From Nocardia ignorata NBRC 108230 (GTDB taxonomy: Bacteria > Actinomycetota > Actinomycetes > Mycobacteriales > Mycobacteriaceae): a DNA stretch of 64,000 nt. Shown here piece by piece: positions 8,504-16,077 of the stretch. Made by a program: the position numbers and the translations under genes. Location: assembly GCF_001612905.1 (NCBI RefSeq), contig NZ_BDBI01000012.1, positions 186,001 through 250,000 on the forward strand. The letters run 5' to 3'. The notes beneath the pieces are model-generated. The model searched no databases, was not told where the DNA came from, and saw nothing but the letters and a program-made list of their open reading frames with translations. The stretch's first letter is position 1; every line of letters begins with the position of its first letter.

Positions 8504-9586
8504 ATGCGTGTGGTCGTGACGGGAGCGACAGGCAATGTCGGCACGGCGGTGGTCGACGCACTGACCACCACACCGTCGGTGACGTCGGTGCTGGGAGTGG
8601 CGCGGCGCAAACCCGACCGTGGGCTCGCCGGGGTCGACTGGGTCGGCGCCGACGTGCGCGACGCCGATCTGGTCTCGTTGTTCCGTGGCGCGGACGCGGT
8701 GGTGCACCTGGCCTGGGTGTTCCAGCCGACGCACCGACCGCTCGACACCTGGCACACCAATGTCGACGGCACCGAACGGGTGCTGGCCGCTGTCACCGAA
8801 GCGGAGGTGCCCGCACTGATCTACGCGTCCTCGGTCGGAGCGTACGCACCGCGCGAGGACGACCAACCCGTCACCGAGAGCTGGCCGACCGAAGGCTGGC
8901 CGGCCGCCGCCTATATGGCCGAAAAGTCCTATGTGGAGCGGCTTCTCGACATCTTCGAACGCGACAACCCCGACATCCGGGTGGTGCGGATGCGTCCGGC
9001 GTTCACCTTCCAGTACGACTCGGCCAGCGAACAACGCCGCCTGTTCGCCGGACCGCTGCTGCCCAACCGGTTGATCCGGCCCGGGGTGCTGCCCGTGCTG
9101 CCGTATCCGTGGGGAATGCGGTTCCAGGCGTTGCACAGCAGCGATGTGGGACGCGCCTACGCGCTGGCGGTGACGAAACAGGTGCGCGGTGCGTTCAATC
9201 TGGCCGCCGACGACGTCATCGACCGCGACGCCATCACCCGCATCCTGCGCACCAGGACGTTTCCCGTCCCGCCCCGCGCGGTGAAAGCCGCGCTCACGGT
9301 GGGCTGGTGGTTGCGGCTGGTCCCGGCCACTCCGGAACTGTTCGACGCGATGATGCATCTACCGCTGCTCGACACCACCCGCGCCCGCACCGAACTCGGC
9401 TGGACACCGAGGATCAGCGCCGCCGACGCACTCACCGAGGTGCTGCACGGATTCGGCGACGGCGCCGGTGGTGACACCCCACCGCTGGCCGCCGACGCCG
9501 GTGGCACGTTGCGCTACCGCGAATTCGCCTCCGGCGTCGGCGGACACGACCCGGTCGACCAGCTCACCCGCCACGCCCACCGCTGA
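8504..9586 (+). CDS. NAD-dependent epimerase/dehydratase, extended SDR
   Basis: The protein has 360 residues, an N-terminal NAD(P) site VVVTGATGNVGTAVVDAL, a VVHLAWVFQP strand, catalytic Ser in YASSVGAYA and the Tyr/Lys pair in AAYMAEKSYVE near residue 145. ATG 8504 is preceded by GAGGAGG. Extended SDRs of this kind act on nucleotide sugars or on steroid- and lipid-like substrates; the sequence does not decide. It starts close to the hldE start on the opposite strand and ends 3 bases from the broken alcohol dehydrogenase. Confidence 0.8.
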   Translation: MRVVVTGATGNVGTAVVDALTTTPSVTSVLGVARRKPDRGLAGVDWVGADVRDADLVSLFRGADAVVHLAWVFQPTHRPLDTWHTNVDGTERVLAAVTEAEVPALIYASSVGAYAPREDDQPVTESWPTEGWPAAAYMAEKSYVERLLDIFERDNPDIRVVRMRPAFTFQYDSASEQRRLFAGPLLPNRLIRPGVLPVLPYPWGMRFQALHSSDVGRAYALAVTKQVRGAFNLAADDVIDRDAITRILRTRTFPVPPRAVKAALTVGWWLRLVPATPELFDAMMHLPLLDTTRARTELGWTPRISAADALTEVLHGFGDGAGGDTPPLAADAGGTLRYREFASGVGGHDPVDQLTRHAHR

Positions 9587-9589
9587 ACG

Positions 9590-10759
9590 TCACGGCCGGA
9601 AGACCGCGCGCACGCAATCGCTCTTGTCGTCCTTGAAGATGTCGTAGCCGGCCACCGCGTCCGACAGCGGCAGATCATGGGTGATCAGATACGACGGGTC
9701 GAGCTGACCGCTGGAGATGAACTCGAACATGCGTGAGACGTCGCGCTGCCCGGACTGCTGGGCGGTGCGCAGGGTCAGCCCCTTGTTGGTGAGCACACCC
9801 ATCGGGAATTTGTCGGTCACGCCGTAGACCCCGAGCACCGACACCACGCCGGTCTTGCGGCACGACATGATCGCCTCGCGCAACGCGGCGGCCCGGTCGG
9901 TTTCCAGTCGCAGCAACTATTTGGCCCGGTCGTAGAGGTGCTGCACGCCGGTGCCGTGCGCTTCCATTCCGACCGCGTCGATGCAGGCGTCGGGCCCGCG
10001 CCCGCCGGTCATCTCGCGCAGGGTCGCTGGGACGCTGTCGGCACTGGTGTAGTCGATGGTGTCGGCGCCCGCGTGCCGGCGCGCCAGCTCGAGGCGTTCG
10101 GGGACGCGGTCGATCACGATCACCCGGCCCGCGCCGAGCAGGCGGCTGGTGTGGGCGGCCATCAATCCGACGCCGCCGCTGCCCCAGACCGCGACGGTGT
10201 CGCCGGGGGAGATGTCGCAGAAGTCGGCGCCCATCAGCCCGGTCGGCAGCGCGTCGGAACAGAACAGGGCCTGCTCGTCGGTGATCGACTCCGGAATCGG
10301 GAAACAGTTCACACCACCGAAAGGCACCCGGATGTACTCGGCGTGCGAGCCCTGATAGCCGCCGAAGGGATGGGTGTAGCCGTAGATCCCGCCGGACGGG
10401 AAACCCAGGATCGGTTGTTGCACCGCGGCATTCGGGTTGGTGGTGTCTCAGGCCGAATACCGCTGCGCCCCGCAGTACCAGCACGCGCCACACCCGATGA
10501 ACGACGGCACGACCACCCGGTCACCGACGGCGATCCGCTCCACCGCGCCGCCGACCTCGAGCACCTCACCCATGAATTCGTGCCCGATCACGTCACCTTC
10601 GCGCATACCGGGCAGGTAGCCGTCGATGAAATGCAGATCCGAACCGCAGGTGGTGCTCAACCGGACCGCGACGATCACATCGTGCGGGTTGACCAGGCGG
10701 GGATCGGGCACCGTCTCCACGGCCAGATCGTTCACGCCGTTCCAGCACAGTGCTCGCAT
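9590..10759 (-). pseudogene. Zinc-dependent alcohol/formaldehyde dehydrogenase with two in-frame stops
   Basis: Three consecutive segments stay in one frame and together make a 389-codon zinc alcohol dehydrogenase of the glutathione-independent formaldehyde dehydrogenase kind. They show CGSDLHF and GHEFMGEV (catalytic zinc), CGACWYC (structural zinc), then GSGGVGLMAAHTSRLLGA (NAD site). A TGA at 10448-10450 replaces the fourth structural-zinc cysteine (C-x2-C-x2-C-x7-stop), and a TAG at 9917-9919 sits where relatives, as I recall them, have Gln between Lys and Leu-Arg-Leu-Glu-Thr. No frameshift is seen, so decay looks recent. The ATG at 10759 overlaps the SRPBCC stop as TGATG. Confidence 0.85.
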
Positions 10760-11253
10760 CAGTCCTCCTGCTCGCGTCCGCTCGGATTGTGGGTCAGGGT
10801 CGGCGCCTCCCCGGTCTGCAGGATCGCGCGCGCCCGGTAGAGGGCGGTGAACGCGGCATGCCCGGTGAGCTGTTCGGGCAGCGGGCTGGTGACCCGGATC
10901 GTCACCTCCGTACCCAGGTCGCCCGGGGCATCGGCGAAGGTCAGCCGGATCTGGGACCGGCCGGCCGGGTCGCGGCCGCCGACGAAGCGGATCTCGCCGG
11001 GGGCGCGCACGGTGCGGCTCACCCACTGCGCGGCGGCGGCGGTGTTTTCGACGAACGACCACGTCAATCGGTCCGGGGCGGTCGATTCCACGTGGGCGAT
11101 GCCGTCCAGCGCCGCGGACAGGTTCGCCGGATCGAGCCAGAACTGTTCGACGTCCGCGCGGGGGCGCGCGATCGTCACCGCGTGCACGCTGGCCCCCGCC
11201 GTTGGCGCGACCTTGTGCAGCAGGTGCCCGATCCGGTCCCCGACCCAGGTCAC
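10759..11253 (-). CDS. SRPBCC (START/Bet v1-fold) protein
   Basis: The 164-residue protein has the polyketide-cyclase/SRPBCC pattern: an early strand VHAVTIARPRADVEQFWLDP, mid-protein TWSFVENT, then GEIRFVGGRDPAGRSQIRLTF and a C-terminal helix. The GTG start at 11253 overlaps the 59-residue gene by 4 bases (GTGA), which favours it over the ATG at 11322. The fold holds a hydrophobic ligand; the ligand is unknown. Some residues at the end (SGREQED) are charged and probably disordered. It is third of four genes in a stress-like operon. Confidence 0.75.
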   Translation of the reverse strand: MTWVGDRIGHLLHKVAPTAGASVHAVTIARPRADVEQFWLDPANLSAALDGIAHVESTAPDRLTWSFVENTAAAAQWVSRTVRAPGEIRFVGGRDPAGRSQIRLTFADAPGDLGTEVTIRVTSPLPEQLTGHAAFTALYRARAILQTGEAPTLTHNPSGREQED

Positions 11254-11429
11254 CGGTTTCGGGTGTCGGGGCGGATGCCGGTTTCGGGGTCGTCGTCGGC
11301 GGGTGGCTCGGGGTCGTGCCACTCCTCGGCCCGGCTCGACCGGTTGCCCTTGATGGTGCCGTCCAGCTCGTGCGCGAGTTCCTCGTCGTGGGCCGGACCG
11401 TGCTTGGTGTTGCCTCGTTCGATGACCAT
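11250..11429 (-). CDS. Small charged conserved-type protein, 59 residues
   Basis: The ORF runs from ATG 11429 to TGA 11250 and is preceded by a strong AAGGAGG site 5 bases upstream. The product starts MVIERGNTKHGPAHDEELAH and ends with an acidic, proline-rich tail (EPPADDDPETG). It has no membrane segment and looks largely disordered. Similar short proteins with a KHGP...DEEL core are, to my recollection, common in actinobacteria, without known function. It is placed between the Rv2629-like gene (18-base gap) and the SRPBCC gene (4-base overlap), so it is clearly co-translated. Confidence 0.75.
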   Translation of the reverse strand: MVIERGNTKHGPAHDEELAHELDGTIKGNRSSRAEEWHDPEPPADDDPETGIRPDTRNR

Positions 11430-11447
11430 CGTGCCTCCTTGTGGATT

Positions 11448-12542
11448 TCAGCGGTGCCGGACCAGGGCGGCGACGCCGTCCTCGGACGGCACACCACCGG
11501 TGACGATGACCTCGGCACCGGTCAGGATCGCCGCGACGGGCAGTGCCTCGTCGGCCCGGCAGGACTGCCGTGGGGCGGTGCTGCCGGTCCAGCCGGCCGG
11601 GGCGTGCAGGTCGACGCTCACCTGTGCCCGGTCGGCGCCGACCAGCACGGTGCGGTCACCGAGCCGGTCCGGGTCGATGAGCAACCGGTCCACGCGCGCC
11701 ATCCGCAACGCCTCGGCGGTCGCGTCGAGACCGGACACCGCCAGGCCTTCGGGGCGGGCGATCTCGGCGGCGACGGTGTCGAGGACCTCCTCGATGTCGT
11801 GGCGGGCCTGTTCGGCGACCACCCGGTGGACGGCGGCGTCGAGCTCACCCGGGTCGCCGCCCGCGGCGCGCGCTCCCGCCTCGACCTCGACCACCGTCGG
11901 CCCGTGTTCGGGCAGTGCGTGGTGCAGGGCGTTGCGGGCGCTGACCTCACCGGCGACCACGATCACCTCGGCATGCACCTGCTCGGCCTCGGCACGCACC
12001 TGCTCGGCGAGGTCGTCGATGGTCCGCCGGGTCGTTTCCTCGACGCGTTGCTGCATGGAACGGTGCGCCCATGCCCCGCCGCCGGTTTTGTGCACCGGAT
12101 ACGGGTCCTGGTCGACGCTGCGTTCGGTGACCGACCCGTTCTCGTCCACGACGGTCAGGTCGCAGCCGACCTTGTCGACCACGGCGACCACATGCGGGAT
12201 CAGTTCCTCGTGGTGGCGCAGCAACGGCAGCAGATAGGGCAGCGGCGAGACCCGCACCACCTCCCGAGCCGGTGGTTCGGGCAGCAGCTCGTCGGCATGG
12301 ACGGTGTGATCGTCGATGATCAACACCCGTCCGGCCCGCCCACGCCCGGGCGGACCCTCGGCGACGGCCCGGTCGAACAGCGCGATCATCTCCGCGCTCG
12401 CTCCCGCTTCCCGCAGGCGACCGCTGATGGACCGTCGTCGCAGCTCCAGTTGATGCGCGGCGTCCTCGGTGTCGTGTGAGGCATCCATATACACGACAGC
12501 GAAGGGCCCGCGCCTTTCCGCGATCTCTCGAATGCTGTTCAC
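11448..12542 (-). CDS. Rv2629/Vms1-like protein (eRF1-related fold)
   Basis: The 364-residue protein resembles M. tuberculosis Rv2629 along its length: RGPFAVVYMDASHDTEDA at the start, DPYPVHKTGGG in the middle and a C-terminal RADEALPVAAILTGA. The family is annotated as Vms1/Ankzf1-like peptidyl-tRNA hydrolase or host-factor protein; Rv2629 is linked to dormancy. I chose GTG 12542 because the product then begins NSIREIAERRGPFA, matching the family start. It is probably the first gene of an operon with the 59-residue protein, SRPBCC protein and broken dehydrogenase. A catalytic role here is inference. Confidence 0.8.
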   Translation of the reverse strand: MNSIREIAERRGPFAVVYMDASHDTEDAAHQLELRRRSISGRLREAGASAEMIALFDRAVAEGPPGRGRAGRVLIIDDHTVHADELLPEPPAREVVRVSPLPYLLPLLRHHEELIPHVVAVVDKVGCDLTVVDENGSVTERSVDQDPYPVHKTGGGAWAHRSMQQRVEETTRRTIDDLAEQVRAEAEQVHAEVIVVAGEVSARNALHHALPEHGPTVVEVEAGARAAGGDPGELDAAVHRVVAEQARHDIEEVLDTVAAEIARPEGLAVSGLDATAEALRMARVDRLLIDPDRLGDRTVLVGADRAQVSVDLHAPAGWTGSTAPRQSCRADEALPVAAILTGAEVIVTGGVPSEDGVAALVRHR

Positions 12543-12606
12543 ACCGCGCGCATACCCGGCCTTCCCCACCCGAACCACCCCGACCGGATTTCGTGGCGTG
12601 ACCAGT

Positions 12607-13038
12607 TCAGGCCTGGTCGCGCTGCCCCTTCGCCAGGGCGGCGAGCTCCTGGAACTTCACGATGTGCCCGCCCGCGCCCCAGGTGCCCTCGGCCTGCTCG
12701 TGGACGATTACCCATACGCGCAGCGCGTCGGCCTCGGTGAGCCCGGCCGCGGCGAGGATCTGGTCGGTGACCTCGGTGACGAGTCCGGCCTTGCGGCGGT
12801 CCGACAGGCCACCCTCGGGGACGGTCACGTCGACGCGGAATCTCGGTCGATCGTCGCCGAGGGCGGCGAAAGCGCCCTCGGCGACCTCCTCGAAACGGCA
12901 CCACGCCTGGGCGCGGAAGAACGCGGTGTCGGGTGCTCCTTCCCACGTCAGCAGGGCCGTGGGCAGTGAGGTCATGAGGCCGGCGCGGGCTTGTCCGGTC
13001 AGGGCGCCCGCGGGGGCGGTCAGGTGAATCATCGGCAT
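12607..13038 (-). CDS. Tautomerase-superfamily protein
   Basis: The 143-residue protein starts Met-Pro-Met-Ile-His-Leu; the tautomerase superfamily uses an N-terminal proline as its base after Met removal. The length and two-part beta-alpha-beta pattern (VDVTVPEGGLSDRRKAGL, then RVWVIVHEQAEGTWGAGG) fit the fused-repeat cis-CaaD/MSAD-like group rather than the 60-residue 4-oxalocrotonate type. ATG 13038 follows AGGAG. It is divergent from a LmrA/YxaF-like TetR, with palindromes between them, so it is probably the gene repressed by that regulator. Confidence 0.75.
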   Translation of the reverse strand: MPMIHLTAPAGALTGQARAGLMTSLPTALLTWEGAPDTAFFRAQAWCRFEEVAEGAFAALGDDRPRFRVDVTVPEGGLSDRRKAGLVTEVTDQILAAAGLTEADALRVWVIVHEQAEGTWGAGGHIVKFQELAALAKGQRDQA

Positions 13039-13071
13039 GGTGCAACTCCTGGTTCGTCGGCCGACCGTGTC

Positions 13072-13121
13072 TATAACAGTCGTTATAAGTCGAGAAGGCT
13101 ACTCTATGACGACTGCTATAG
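13072..13121. promoter_or_regulatory. Two inverted repeats between tautomerase and tetR
   Basis: TATAAC-AGTC-GTTATA at 13072-13087 is a perfect 6+6 palindrome. A second element at 13104-13121 (CTATGACGACTGCTATAG) is an imperfect version of the same sequence in the other orientation (AGTCGTTATA versus AGTCGTCATA). Both lie in the divergent intergenic region and the second ends 13 bases before the tetR start. They probably are operators of the TetR protein, repressing both genes. Confidence 0.65.
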
Positions 13122-13134
13122 AAAGGAGGTCGAG

Positions 13135-13704
13135 GTGGCTGATTCCCCCGAATCGCGACAGAAGCTGGTGGCCGGTGCCGCCGATATGATCCGTCGCCGT
13201 GGCCTGCACGCCACCAGCGTGCGCGAACTGGCCAAGCACACCCAGGCGCCCCTCGGCTCCACCTACCACTACTTTCCCGGGGGGAAGAACCAGCTGGTCA
13301 CCGAGGCGGTCACCTACGCCGGCGACCGCACCGCGGCCCTGCTCGCGCGCGAACTCGCCGACGGGCCGGCCGAAGGAGTGCGCGCTTTTCTCGGTCTCTG
13401 GCGAAAAATCTTGGTCGACACGGACTTCCGGGCCGGATGTCCGGTCCTGGCGGTGGCGGTCGAAGATCTGCCCGACGACGACAGTGCGCCACGCACCGCT
13501 GCGGCCGCCGCGTTCGCCCGGTGGACCGACCTGCTGAGCGGCGCCCTACAGGCACAGGGGGCCGAGCGGGCCGACGCCGACCGCACCGCGACTCTGGTCG
13601 TCGCCGCCGTGGAGGGAAGCGTGGCCATGTGCCGGGCCGAGCGCAGCACGCGGGCACTGGATCGCATCGGCGAACACCTCGAACAGGTGCTCGGCGCCGG
13701 CTGA
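13135..13704 (+). CDS. TetR regulator, LmrA/YxaF-like
   Basis: The 189-residue protein has an N-terminal helix-turn-helix with SVRELAKHTQAPLGSTYHYF and the GGK loop (FPGGKNQLV) typical of the LmrA/YxaF group. The C-terminal half holds the ligand pocket, with RAGCPVLAVAVE. The GTG at 13135 has an AAAGGAGGT site 4 bases upstream. It likely controls the divergent tautomerase gene and itself. It ends 5 bases before the stop of the convergent glycosylase gene. Confidence 0.85.
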   Translation: MADSPESRQKLVAGAADMIRRRGLHATSVRELAKHTQAPLGSTYHYFPGGKNQLVTEAVTYAGDRTAALLARELADGPAEGVRAFLGLWRKILVDTDFRAGCPVLAVAVEDLPDDDSAPRTAAAAAFARWTDLLSGALQAQGAERADADRTATLVVAAVEGSVAMCRAERSTRALDRIGEHLEQVLGAG

Positions 13705-13709
13705 CCCGC

Positions 13710-14462
13710 TCAGGAGTCCGCGATCGCCTTGGCCTGCCGCAGCACCTCGCGCACCATGGCGGGGGTCAGCATTCCGGTGAAGGTGTTGCGCTGGCTGACG
13801 TGGTAGCAGCCGAGCACTGTCACCGTTCGCCCGTCCGGATGGGTGAGGACCACCTGGGCGCCGTGGCCGAAACGGGGGCGGGGGCGGGGGATGGTCCAGC
13901 CGCCTTCGGCGAGGACGGTGAACAGCGCCTGCCAGCCGAAGGCGCCGAGGACGACGATCACCTTCAAGGTGGTGGAGAGCAGTTCCATCTCCCGGCTCAG
14001 ATACGGTGCGCAGCGCAGGGTTTCGTCGCGGGTGGGTTTGTTCTGTGGCGGTGCGCAGTGCACGGGAGCGGTGACGCGCAGGTCGATCAGTTCGATGCCG
14101 TCGTCGGCGCGGACCGGGTGCGAACCGGTCGACAGGCCGACCGCGTGCAGGGCCGCGAACAGGACATTGCCGCTCTCGTCGCCGGTGAACATGCGCCCGG
14201 TCCGGTTGCCGCCGTGCGCGGCCGGTGCCAGCCCGACCACCAGGATCCGGGCATCGGCGGGGCCGAAACCGGGCACCGGCCTGCCCCAGTAGTCCTCGTC
14301 GCGGAACGCGGCCCGTTTCTCCCGCGCCACCTGCTCGCGCCAGGCGACCAGACGGGGACAAGCCCGGCACGAGGACACCAGCGCATCGAGTTCGGCGAGG
14401 GTGCCCGCATTGCCCGCCGCGAGCGGCGCCTGCTCCGGGTCGCTCGGTTCGGCGGCCATCAT
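13710..14462 (-). CDS. udgB: Uracil-DNA glycosylase, family 5 (UdgB-type)
   Basis: The protein has 250 residues, an N-terminal cluster CRACPRLVAWREQVAREK, then motif A GLAPAAHGGNRTGRMFTGD and the C-terminal motif CYHVSQRNTFTG. These match the UdgB family of iron-sulfur uracil/hypoxanthine-DNA glycosylases of actinobacteria; cysteines near residues 33, 36, 136 and 152 fit the cluster ligands. UdgB usually has HPSQQNTFTG, so the Tyr-His-Val-Ser form here is a small variation. ATG 14459 is an equally possible start. Confidence 0.85.
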   Translation of the reverse strand: MMAAEPSDPEQAPLAAGNAGTLAELDALVSSCRACPRLVAWREQVAREKRAAFRDEDYWGRPVPGFGPADARILVVGLAPAAHGGNRTGRMFTGDESGNVLFAALHAVGLSTGSHPVRADDGIELIDLRVTAPVHCAPPQNKPTRDETLRCAPYLSREMELLSTTLKVIVVLGAFGWQALFTVLAEGGWTIPRPRPRFGHGAQVVLTHPDGRTVTVLGCYHVSQRNTFTGMLTPAMVREVLRQAKAIADS

Positions 14463-14544
14463 CCCATCCTAGGTCGTGGGAATCCGGTAACCCGTCGTGC
14501 CGAACCACCCACGCGGTACCGGCGGTACCACGTACTGTGAAGGG

Positions 14545-16077
14545 ATGATGCCCATCGAGATCGTGACCGCCGACGGAGTCGTGCGCGGTCGAGCGGGCCG
14601 CAGTGTCGTGCGCTGGCGCGCCCTACCGTACGCGGCCCCTCCTGTCGGCGACCTGCGCCTGCGCGCACCCCAGCCGGTGCGTCCCTGGACCGGCGTGCGC
14701 GCGGCCGACCGCTTCCGTTTCGCGGCGACCCAGCACCCCAGCGGTGCCCGAATCGGCCCGCGCACCTGGCAACCGGTGGGCGAGGACTGCCTCACCTTGA
14801 ATGTCACCGCCCCGGCGGCATCGTCGGAAACACCGCGTCCGGTGATGGTCTTCATCCACGGCGGCGGATATGTCATCGGCACCTCGAGCATGTACTCCGG
14901 CGCCCGCCTCGCGGTCCGTGGCGACGTGATCGTGGTGTCGGTGAACTACCGGCTCGGCGGTCTCGGCTATGTCGACTTCAGCGGATTCTCCACGCCGGAG
15001 CGCCCTTTCGACGCGAACCTCGGACTCCGCGACCAGGTGGCCGCGCTGGAGTGGGTGCAGCGCAATATCGCCGCCTTCGGTGGTGACCCCGGCAATGTGA
15101 CGATCTTCGGCGAATCGGCGGGCGCACACGCCGTGGTGAGCTTGATGGCCACCCCTGCCGCGCGCGGCCTGTTCCACCGCGCGATCGCCCAGAGCGCCCC
15201 CGCCGACTGGACGATGACCCGCGAGGACGCGCACCGTTTCGCCCGCCGCTGCCTCGAGCGACTGGGTGCCGACCCGGCCGACGCCGTCGCCGCCCTCACC
15301 ACCACCTCGGCGAGCGCGCTGTGCCGGGCCACCGACCGCGCCCTCGGCCGGGCCATGCGCGAGGAACCCGGCAGCTTCGCCTACGCCCCCGTGGCCGACG
15401 GCGAGTTCCTGCCCGAGGCGCCGCTGGACGCGATCGTCGCGGGTCGCGCGCACCGGGTGCCGCTGATCGTCGGCACCAACCGCGACGAGGCGACCCTGTT
15501 CCAGCGTTTCGTGAAAGCGGTACCGCACACCGAGGACCAGCTCACCACGACCTTCGCCCGCTGCGAAGCCGGTGCCCTCGAACGTGTCGCCGCCTGCTAC
15601 CCCGGCTACCCGAGCCCGGCGACCGCCGTCCGCATCGGCGGCGACTTCATGTTCCTGCGCCCCACCCTCGAGGTCCTCGAAGGACACAGCCCGCACGCGC
15701 CCACCTACGCCTACCGTTTCGACTTCGCCCCGCGCGCATTGCGATTGGCCGGTTTCGGTGCCACCCACGCCCTCGACCTGATCCCCGTCTTCGGCTGGGT
15801 GAACACCCCGGTCGGGCGCATGATGACCGCGGCGGGCGGGTACCGGGCGTTCCTCGCCGTCCAGCGCGCCATGCAGGACAACTGGCTCAGCTTCGCCCGC
15901 ACCGGCAGCCCCCTGCCCGCCTGGCCCGCCTACACCGCCGACCATCGCGCCACCCAGATCTTCGACCACCCGACCCGCGTCCTCATCGATCCCGACCCGG
16001 CCATCCGCCGTGCGTGGCAAGGCGTACGCATCGCCGGTCCGACCGACGGGCAGACCAGGACGGAGAACGCCGGATGA
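14545..16077 (+). CDS. Type-B carboxylesterase/lipase
   Basis: The protein has about 510 residues, normal for the family. The oxyanion motif is [11 protein letters not shown] near residue 105, the nucleophile elbow is [10 protein letters not shown] near residue 190, a likely acid is in [10 protein letters not shown] near residue 312 and a likely catalytic His is in [13 protein letters not shown] near residue 410. No signal peptide is seen, so it is probably cytoplasmic. It overlaps the carboxylic acid reductase gene by 4 bases, which suggests that it releases acids from esters for the reductase. ATG 14548 is an equally possible start. Confidence 0.85.
   Translation: MMPIEIVTADGVVRGRAGRSVVRWRALPYAAPPVGDLRLRAPQPVRPWTGVRAADRFRFAATQHPSGARIGPRTWQPVGEDCLTLNVTAPAASSETPRPVMVFIHGGGYVIGTSSMYSGARLAVRGDVIVVSVNYRLGGLGYVDFSGFSTPERPFDANLGLRDQVAALEWVQRNIAAFGGDPGNVTIFGESAGAHAVVSLMATPAARGLFHRAIAQSAPADWTMTREDAHRFARRCLERLGADPADAVAALTTTSASALCRATDRALGRAMREEPGSFAYAPVADGEFLPEAPLDAIVAGRAHRVPLIVGTNRDEATLFQRFVKAVPHTEDQLTTTFARCEAGALERVAACYPGYPSPATAVRIGGDFMFLRPTLEVLEGHSPHAPTYAYRFDFAPRALRLAGFGATHALDLIPVFGWVNTPVGRMMTAAGGYRAFLAVQRAMQDNWLSFARTGSPLPAWPAYTADHRATQIFDHPTRVLIDPDPAIRRAWQGVRIAGPTDGQTRTENAG

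Noticed and set aside
10448..10450. TGA at a cysteine position could encode selenocysteine
   Set aside because: A second stop (TAG at 9917) interrupts the same frame, the position is structural rather than redox-active, and I see no obvious SECIS-like hairpin just after it. Pseudogene is simpler.
15321..16073. Upstream extension of the carboxylic acid reductase frame by 251 codons
   Set aside because: The extension is Arg/Pro-rich and overlaps the esterase in another frame; the ATG at 16074 gives the normal family start.
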